From: Oscillospiraceae bacterium | Lineage (GTDB): Bacteria > Bacillota_A > Clostridia > Oscillospirales > Oscillospiraceae | Reading direction: 5' to 3' | Length of the DNA stretch: 9,133 bases | NCBI GenBank assembly: GCA_016302005.1 | Contig: JAEDOK010000068.1 | Location: forward strand, 1 to 9,133 | Shown here: positions 5,001 to 9,133 of the stretch, piece by piece | How the letters are laid out: every line of letters begins with the position of its first letter | Numbering within the stretch: the stretch's first letter is position 1 | The notes under the pieces: generated by a model | Told to the model about the DNA's origin: nothing | Databases searched by the model: none | The model's input: only the letters and a program-made list of their open reading frames with translations | Made by a program: the position numbers and the translations under genes

Positions 5001-6578
5001 TTAAAGGACAGTGCCGTTACAGTTGTTGGTGAAGGCGCCGTGGAGGATGGCGGGCTTACCGGCGACGAGGACGGTGTCCATGCCGTCGCTCTCGCGGCAA
5101 GGGTTAAAATAGGTTGCGCGTTCCCGCAGGTCTTCGAAGCGGAAGATGTTGATATCCGCGTCCGCGCCGACTCGCAGGATGCCTTTGCCGGTCAGACGCA
5201 TGGCTGCTGCGGGCAGCGCCGTGACCTTTCGCACCGCCTGCGGAAGCGTCAAAACCTGTTTTTCCCGGACAAACCGCTCAAAAAGCCTTGTGCAGTTGCC
5301 GTAGACCCGCGGGTGCGGCAAGCCGACGGTCGGATAGGTCGCGTCGGAGATCACGGAGGAGAACTCGTCTTGCAGAATGGTGCAGATATCCTCCTCACAG
5401 GTAATGCGGTCGATCATCGTCACGGCGCAATGCTCATCCGCGAGGATTTGGCAGAGGCAGTCCACGGGGTCCAGCCGCAGCAGCTCCGCAGCCTCCGCGA
5501 GGGTTTTACCGATCAGGTTTTGATACTGCGGCTGGCGAACGGTGGAGAGGATAATATTCTCCCAGCCGATCATCTGGGCGATGTTGTCAAAGTCCCGCCC
5601 GTTACGGATGCGTTCCCGCAGAAGCTCGCGCTGCTCCGGCTGGCGCAGACGCGCGGAGATCGCCTCCGTGCCGCCGACCAAGAAGTCGGGCGGGAGCAGA
5701 TGCAGAAGCTGCGTGGAGCCTGCGTCATAGAGATAGACGTCGCAGGAGACGTCGATGCCCTCAGCGCGGGCATCCTGCATCAGCTTTAACGCCTGCGGGA
5801 TCCGCTTATGCCAGTTGCGCATACCCATGGCTTTCAGATGACTGATATGCAGCGGACAGTGCAGCGCGCGTGCGACGGTCAGCATTTCCTCGATCGCCTC
5901 ACAGACCTTGTCGCCCTCCTCGCGCATATGGACGGCGATGGGGATATCCCCGTTTTGCAGCGGGGTGAGGGCATCGATCAGCTCCTGCGTGGTATAAAAG
6001 CACTCCGGCGCGTAGCCAAGCCCGAGAGACACGGCGCGTGCGCCCTCGGAGAGTGCCTGCTCCAAGCGGCGGTGCAGAACGGAAAAATCCTCCGGCGGCG
6101 CCTCCCGATAGCCGCACAGATCGGCGCGGAGCGTGCCGCCGCCGACCATCATGCCGACGCACAGCGGGAGCTTTACCTGTCGAAGCGCCGCGAGGTACGA
6201 TCCCATGGACACTGTGGGAATTTCCGGCGCGATGCCGTCCGTGATGGGGGTGAGGTAGTGGAGAATTTCCTCCCGATGCGCGTCTCCGAAGGGCGCGAGG
6301 GAGAGCCCGCACGCACCGTTTAAGACTGTCGTGATGCCCTGCTTCAGTTCCGCCTTTCCGTAGCCCTCCCGAAAAACCGCCGCGTCGCCGTGGCGGTGAA
6401 TGTCCAAAAATCCGGGGGTGACGCAGAAGTCCGCAGCGTCAAGAATCAAGTCTGCCGGTGTCTCACGCAGCGCACCGATTGCGGCGATCTTTCCGTCCTT
6501 AACGGCAATATCTGCCTGATACGGCTTGCCGCCGCTTCCGTCGAAGAGTGTGCCGTTCAAAATCAAAGTATCTACCAT
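5001..6578 (-). CDS. N-acyl-D-amino-acid deacylase (D-aminoacylase family amidohydrolase)
   Basis: Predicted zinc hydrolase that removes acyl groups from N-acyl-D-amino acids or related D-peptides, releasing the free D-amino acid. The 525 residues start with the beta-sandwich strand DTLILNGTLFDGSGG and the metal motif HRHGD (His61, His63). They continue with GACG (Cys90, the bridging-Cys position of this family), HMRE (His217), HISHLKA (His247) and SDATYP (Asp412, the catalytic-Asp position). The C-terminal ALPAAAMRLTGKG and ADINIFR segments complete the second sandwich. Length fits D-aminoacylases of about 480-540 residues. It has no signal peptide, so it is cytosolic. HRHGD differs from the common HxHDD form, so substrate preference may differ; N-acyl-D-glutamate or D-dipeptide analogues are possible. 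A promoter lies just upstream, but the Shine-Dalgarno (AGGA) is far from the ATG. No downstream terminator is seen before the repeat element. Confidence 0.9.
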   Translation of the reverse strand: MVDTLILNGTLFDGSGGKPYQADIAVKDGKIAAIGALRETPADLILDAADFCVTPGFLDIHRHGDAAVFREGYGKAELKQGITTVLNGACGLSLAPFGDAHREEILHYLTPITDGIAPEIPTVSMGSYLAALRQVKLPLCVGMMVGGGTLRADLCGYREAPPEDFSVLHRRLEQALSEGARAVSLGLGYAPECFYTTQELIDALTPLQNGDIPIAVHMREEGDKVCEAIEEMLTVARALHCPLHISHLKAMGMRNWHKRIPQALKLMQDARAEGIDVSCDVYLYDAGSTQLLHLLPPDFLVGGTEAISARLRQPEQRELLRERIRNGRDFDNIAQMIGWENIILSTVRQPQYQNLIGKTLAEAAELLRLDPVDCLCQILADEHCAVTMIDRITCEEDICTILQDEFSSVISDATYPTVGLPHPRVYGNCTRLFERFVREKQVLTLPQAVRKVTALPAAAMRLTGKGILRVGADADINIFRFEDLRERATYFNPCRESDGMDTVLVAGKPAILHGAFTNNCNGTVL

Positions 6579-6598
6579 GTGTGATCACTTCCTGTGAC
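6579..6598. promoter_or_regulatory. Possible operator: palindromes over the deacylase leader
   Basis: The leader of the minus-strand deacylase gene contains the 8-bp palindrome GTGATCAC (6581-6588). It overlaps an inverted repeat TCAC-TTCCT-GTGA (6585-6597). Both sit between the -10 and the ATG, over the presumed ribosome binding site. A repressor site is possible but short palindromes also arise by chance. Confidence 0.3.
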
Positions 6599-6599
6599 C

Positions 6600-6627
6600 A
6601 TCTTAGCACCTTTTTTCACAAAATCAA
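6600..6627 (-). promoter_or_regulatory. Sigma-A-type promoter of the deacylase gene
   Basis: On the minus strand TTGATT (6627-6622), a 16-bp spacer and TAAGAT (6605-6600). It is positioned 22 bp before the ATG, giving a very short leader. Confidence 0.65.
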
Positions 6628-6646
6628 GAGCGAGGTCGAAAAGCGG

Positions 6647-6675
6647 TTGATTTTTGTCGGGAGGTTGGATATAAT
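6647..6675 (+). promoter_or_regulatory. Strong sigma-A-type promoter of the DUF1858 gene and possibly the genes after it
   Basis: TTGATT (6647-6652), exactly 17 bp, then a perfect TATAAT (6670-6675). It is the best promoter match in the window and diverges from the deacylase promoter. The start of the DUF1858 gene follows about 50 bp later. Confidence 0.85.
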
Positions 6676-6725
6676 AAAGGCAATTGGAACGCTTTTGCGC
6701 TCGAAAGAACTACAGGAGGTCTATC

Positions 6726-6944
6726 ATGGCTGTTAAAATTGAAAAATCCACCATCATCGGAGATGTGCTCGACATCGCGCCGCAGACCGCGCCCCTCTTT
6801 ATGGCGATTGGGATGCATTGCCTCGGCTGCCCGTCCTCCCGCGGCGAGACGGTCGAAGAAGCCTGCATGGTGCACGGCGTGGACGCGGACGCGTTCTTGG
6901 CACAGGTCAACCGCTTCATCGAAGCGAGTGAGGAAAATAAGTAA
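6726..6944 (+). CDS. DUF1858 protein (hybrid-cluster-associated redox disulfide domain)
   Basis: A 72-residue protein made of a single DUF1858 domain. The N-terminal part TIIGDVLDIAPQTAPLF is followed by GMHCLGC, with Cys32 and Cys35 forming a CxxC pair. TVEEACMVHGVD then contains Cys47. Proteins of this family occur alone or fused to redox enzymes, and one subgroup neighbours hybrid-cluster (prismane) proteins. The CxxC is thought to be a redox-active disulfide, and the biochemical role is not established. No hybrid-cluster gene is in this window. I choose the ATG at 6726 because AGGAGG (6714-6719) precedes it with ideal spacing and the family alignment starts here. An upstream in-frame ATG at 6684 would add 14 unrelated residues across that site. 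A perfect hairpin starts at its stop codon. Confidence 0.9.
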   Translation: MAVKIEKSTIIGDVLDIAPQTAPLFMAIGMHCLGCPSSRGETVEEACMVHGVDADAFLAQVNRFIEASEENK

Positions 6945-6964
6945 GGGAGGCGTATGCCTCCCTT
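6943..6964 (+). terminator. Perfect hairpin at the end of the DUF1858 gene (attenuator or weak terminator)
   Basis: AAGGGAGGC (6943-6951) and GCCTCCCTT (6956-6964) form a 9-bp stem with a GTAT loop. Only three T follow, so it is a poor intrinsic terminator. It overlaps the stop codon and buries a GGGAGG sequence. It may limit transcription or translation of the acetyltransferase or protect the upstream mRNA end. Confidence 0.5.
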
Positions 6965-6986
6965 TGCGCTATCAGCGGGAGGGAAT

Positions 6987-7580
6987 ATGACACAGAAAGA
7001 CCGTATGCTTGCGGGAAAATTATATCGGGTGGACGAGGCGCTTGCCGCGCATATGCGCCGTACACGGGAGCTTTTGCAGCAATTGAATCAATCGCTCGAC
7101 GCTGCGCAGCGGAACGAGCTTCTGCGGGAGCTGCTCGGCGGGATGGGGGAAAATGCCTATATTGAGCCGCCGTTTCGCTGCGATTACGGCGCGAATATCT
7201 ATGTCGGAAAGAACTTCTATGCCAATTTTGAGTGCATCATCCTCGACCAATGTCCCATTCGCATCGGGGACAATGTGTTTTTCGGCCCGCGGGTGAGCCT
7301 GTATTCGGCGGGGCATCCGATCGACGCTGCGGTGCGTAACAGCTATTTGGAATTCGGCAAGCCGATCACGATCGGTTCGGATGTCTGGGTCGGCGGCGAT
7401 ACGGTGATCCTCGGCGGCGTGACGATCGGCAGCAATGTGGTGATCGGTGCGGGCTCGGTGGTGACAAAGGATATCCCTTCGGATTGCATTGCCGTGGGGA
7501 ATCCCTGCCGCGTGCTGCGTAAAATCACGGAGGAGGATCGGGCGTATTGGAATGCGGCGGCAGAGGAGTGGACACCATGA
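6987..7580 (+). CDS. maa: Maltose/galactoside-type O-acetyltransferase (LacA/Maa family)
   Basis: Predicted cytosolic acetyltransferase moving the acetyl group of acetyl-CoA to a hydroxyl of a sugar; the natural acceptor is uncertain. The 197 residues start with the family's N-terminal helices, including KDRMLAGKLY. From about residue 57 there is a left-handed parallel beta-helix of hexapeptide repeats (IRIGDNVFFGP, ITIGSDVWVGG, VTIGSNVVIGAGSVVTKDIP). The catalytic histidine lies in SAGHP (His110). The ending GNPCRVLRKI is typical. I use the ATG at 6987 because the family alignment begins there and GGGAGGG (6977-6983) lies just upstream, though unusually close. An ATG at 6954 would add 11 residues and lies in the loop of the preceding hairpin. 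The stop overlaps the trmK start. Family is certain, while the maa symbol is by similarity only. Confidence 0.92.
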   Translation: MTQKDRMLAGKLYRVDEALAAHMRRTRELLQQLNQSLDAAQRNELLRELLGGMGENAYIEPPFRCDYGANIYVGKNFYANFECIILDQCPIRIGDNVFFGPRVSLYSAGHPIDAAVRNSYLEFGKPITIGSDVWVGGDTVILGGVTIGSNVVIGAGSVVTKDIPSDCIAVGNPCRVLRKITEEDRAYWNAAAEEWTP

Positions 7581-8272
7581 AGCTGCCCATTTCCAAACGC
7601 CTGCTGTGCTGCGCGGCGCAGGTGCCGGAGGGGGCGCGTGTGGCGGACATCGGCGTGGATCACGGCTATCTCTCCATCGAGCTGCTCAAAAGCGGTCGGG
7701 CGGCGTTTGCACACGCGTGCGACCTGCGGGAAAAGCCGCTGCGCCGCGCAATGGAAAACGCCCTGCGCTATGGTGTGGCGGAGAAAATGCGTTTTTCCAA
7801 AGCCGACGGTCTGCGCGCCGTGGAGCCGGACGAGGTGGATACCATCGTCTGCGCGGGCATGGGGGGCGACCTGATCGCGCAGATCGTGGCGGACTGCCCG
7901 TGGCTGAAGGACGAAAGGTATCTGCTGATCCTACAGCCGCAGTCCTCGGGCAATGACCTCAGACGAAAGCTTGCGGAGCTGGGCTTCGGCATCGAGAAGG
8001 AGACGCTGGTCGAGGACGGCGGATTTATCTATTTCGTGATCTGCGCGCGCTTCGGCAACGCCGTGCCGCTGACGCCGGGGCAGCAGTATTTACCGGAGCA
8101 GCTTCTTTGCAGCGGCGATCCGCTTCTGCCGCGCTATCTCGAGCGCATTCTGCGCGCCCTGCGGCTCACCGTCGAGGGCATTCAAAAAGCAAACGACCCT
8201 GCCGCGCGGGAACGGCTGCGGTATTATGAGACTGCCTTGCACGAGGTGGAGGAAATGGAGAGACGGTTATGA
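7577..8272 (+). CDS. trmK: tRNA (adenine22-N1)-methyltransferase TrmK
   Basis: SAM-dependent enzyme that methylates N1 of A22 in bacterial tRNA (the YqfN/TrmK family). The 231 residues have the SAM-binding motif VADIGVDHGYL (22-32), the family motif AGMGGDLI (93-100) and LQPQSS (119-124). A C-terminal helical domain, from about 180, ends RYYETALHEVEEME. Length matches the usual 225-235. The ATG at 7577 is chosen because it forms an ATGA overlap with the acetyltransferase stop and has AGAGGAG (7562-7568) eight bases upstream. An earlier in-frame ATG at 7547 lacks support. The gene overlaps the Nif3-like gene by ATGA. The trmK-nif3-like order is conserved in many Firmicutes, often next to rpoD, which is not seen here. 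Confidence 0.95.
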   Translation: MKLPISKRLLCCAAQVPEGARVADIGVDHGYLSIELLKSGRAAFAHACDLREKPLRRAMENALRYGVAEKMRFSKADGLRAVEPDEVDTIVCAGMGGDLIAQIVADCPWLKDERYLLILQPQSSGNDLRRKLAELGFGIEKETLVEDGGFIYFVICARFGNAVPLTPGQQYLPEQLLCSGDPLLPRYLERILRALRLTVEGIQKANDPAARERLRYYETALHEVEEMERRL

Positions 8273-9057
8273 CGACGGTACAGAATATTTATGACTACAT
8301 CCAAACGCTTGCGCCGGAATATATGGCAGAGAGCTGGGATCACGTCGGTCTGCTCTGCGGGCGCTCCGATCGGGAGGTCAAGCGCGTGCTGGTTGCGCTC
8401 GACCCGTTCCAAGCCGTCTGCGAGGAGGCAAAGGTGCGCGACTGCCAGCTTCTTCTGACGCATCATGCGAGTCTATGGGAGCTGAAGGAGATCAACGACC
8501 GGACGCAGCAGGGCAGAAACCTGCTTTTCCTGATCGAAAACGGGATCTCCGCGGTCAACGCCCACACAAATTTGGACTTTGCGCCGGGCGGCGTGAACGA
8601 CTGCCTCGCAAGAAAGCTCGGTCTGACGGATGTTGAGGTTATTGACCCGGTTGGAACGGACGCGCAGGGCAGACCCTACGGACTTCTGCGCGGCGGCAAT
8701 ATTGCACGCTGTCAGCCAACGGCATTTGCGGCATTTGTCAAAAAAGCGCTCGGCTGTGAAGGCGTGCGGTTTGCGGACGGCGGAAAGCAGATCACCCGCG
8801 TTGCCGTCGGTGGAGGGAGCTGCGCAGGTCTGCTCTCCCGTGTGGCGGAGTTAGGCTATGACGCCTTTGTGACTGCCGATGTGAAATACAACGCCTTCAA
8901 CGATGCACGCGATCTCGGCGTGACCCTTGTGGACGCGGGGCACTTTGAGACGGAGAACCCCGTTTGTGTATATTTGGCGGAAAAAGTGCGCGCCGCGTTC
9001 CCGGAAATCGAGGTTTTTCTTTCGAAAGCCCACAGGGATTGCATCAAATTCGAATAA
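8269..9057 (+). CDS. Nif3-like dinuclear metal-centre protein (YqfO/YbgI family, DUF34)
   Basis: Conserved protein of about 260 residues that forms ring-shaped hexamers with a two-metal site. Its physiological reaction is not settled, although GTP cyclohydrolase I type 2 is a common automatic label. The 262 residues show ESWDHVGLL (21-29), LLLTHH (61-66), AHTNLDFAPGGVND (98-111), TADVKYNAF (202-210) and DAGHFETE (222-229). By comparison with YbgI the metal ligands would be His65, His66, Asp103, His225 and Glu229, all present. It lacks the long inserted CutA/PII-like domain seen in longer homologues such as Bacillus YqfO. The ATG has a GGAGAG site (8258-8263) and overlaps the trmK stop. A new promoter follows after the stop, so this is probably the last gene of the operon, though no clear terminator is visible. 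Confidence 0.94.
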   Translation: MTTVQNIYDYIQTLAPEYMAESWDHVGLLCGRSDREVKRVLVALDPFQAVCEEAKVRDCQLLLTHHASLWELKEINDRTQQGRNLLFLIENGISAVNAHTNLDFAPGGVNDCLARKLGLTDVEVIDPVGTDAQGRPYGLLRGGNIARCQPTAFAAFVKKALGCEGVRFADGGKQITRVAVGGGSCAGLLSRVAELGYDAFVTADVKYNAFNDARDLGVTLVDAGHFETENPVCVYLAEKVRAAFPEIEVFLSKAHRDCIKFE

Positions 9058-9063
9058 AAACAG

Positions 9064-9092
9064 TTGTTTTTCGCCGCGCGGTGTGCTAAAAT
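9064..9092 (+). promoter_or_regulatory. Sigma-A-type promoter of the next gene
   Basis: TTGTTT (9064-9069), a 17-bp spacer and TAAAAT (9087-9092), just after the Nif3-like stop codon. Confidence 0.75.
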
Positions 9093-9129
9093 ATAGGTCG
9101 GAATTTTACATTAGAAGGGAAGAACTACC

Positions 9130-9133
9130 ATGT
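9130..9133 (+). CDS. First bases of a truncated downstream gene
   Basis: ATG at 9130-9132 is preceded by an AGAAGGGA-type ribosome binding site (9113-9120) and the promoter at 9064-9092. Only one codon lies in the window, so the product cannot be identified. Confidence 0.5.

Noticed and set aside
4956..5789. Plus-strand open frame of 277 codons opposite the deacylase gene
   Set aside because: It starts inside the repeat terminal block and overlaps the well-supported deacylase gene. No family is recognised.
7547..7576. Upstream ATG for trmK giving a 10-residue longer protein
   Set aside because: The extra residues are not family-like, no ribosome binding site precedes it, and the ATG at 7577 has both a good site and the ATGA overlap.
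8890..8900. Possible loss of a metal ligand in the Nif3-like protein, KYN instead of the common KYH
   Set aside because: By comparison with YbgI that histidine is not one of the five ligands. His65, His66, Asp103, His225 and Glu229 are all present.

Overview
The window looks like chromosomal DNA from a G+C-rich anaerobic Firmicute, most likely class Clostridia and perhaps Oscillospirales-like. Reasons: strong AGGAGG-type ribosome binding sites, TTGNNN-N16/17-TANNNT promoters, a clostridial 2[4Fe-4S] ferredoxin, a ClpC-type chaperone, a hybrid-cluster-associated DUF1858 protein, and the TrmK/Nif3-like gene pair. The phylum call is an inference from gene content. The genus cannot be named from this sequence.

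Layout, left to right. (1) 1-376 holds no gene. It is the end of an interspersed repeat element built from a 29-nt module, a long imperfect hairpin and a 40-bp terminal block. (2) 377-2662 (-) encodes a ClpC-family AAA+ unfoldase. A well-formed internal ribosome binding site and ATG sit exactly at the N-domain/D1 boundary. (3) 2817-2987 (+) is a 56-aa ferredoxin, divergent from clpC, with its own promoter and a hairpin after it. (4) 3056-4587 (+) is a two-gene unit, a TrmN6/YabB-like tRNA adenine methyltransferase and RsmI, overlapping by ATGA and ending in a strong intrinsic terminator. (5) 4642-4997 is a 356-bp gene-free element with perfect 22-bp terminal inverted repeats, related to the element at the left edge. 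(6) 5001-6578 (-) is an N-acyl-D-amino-acid deacylase of the amidohydrolase superfamily. (7) 6579-6725 carries two divergent promoters. (8) 6726-9057 (+) encodes a 72-aa DUF1858 protein, a maltose/galactoside-type O-acetyltransferase, TrmK (tRNA m1A22 methyltransferase) and a Nif3-like dinuclear-metal protein. The last three are joined by ATGA overlaps. (9) 9064-9133 holds a promoter, a ribosome binding site and the first bases of another gene.

Most genes are housekeeping: protein quality control, electron transfer, and tRNA/rRNA modification. I see no phage, defence, CRISPR or secondary-metabolite system. The parts most worth a second look are the modular repeat element, whose conserved end abuts the stop codons of two unrelated genes, and the predicted N-domain-less ClpC isoform.
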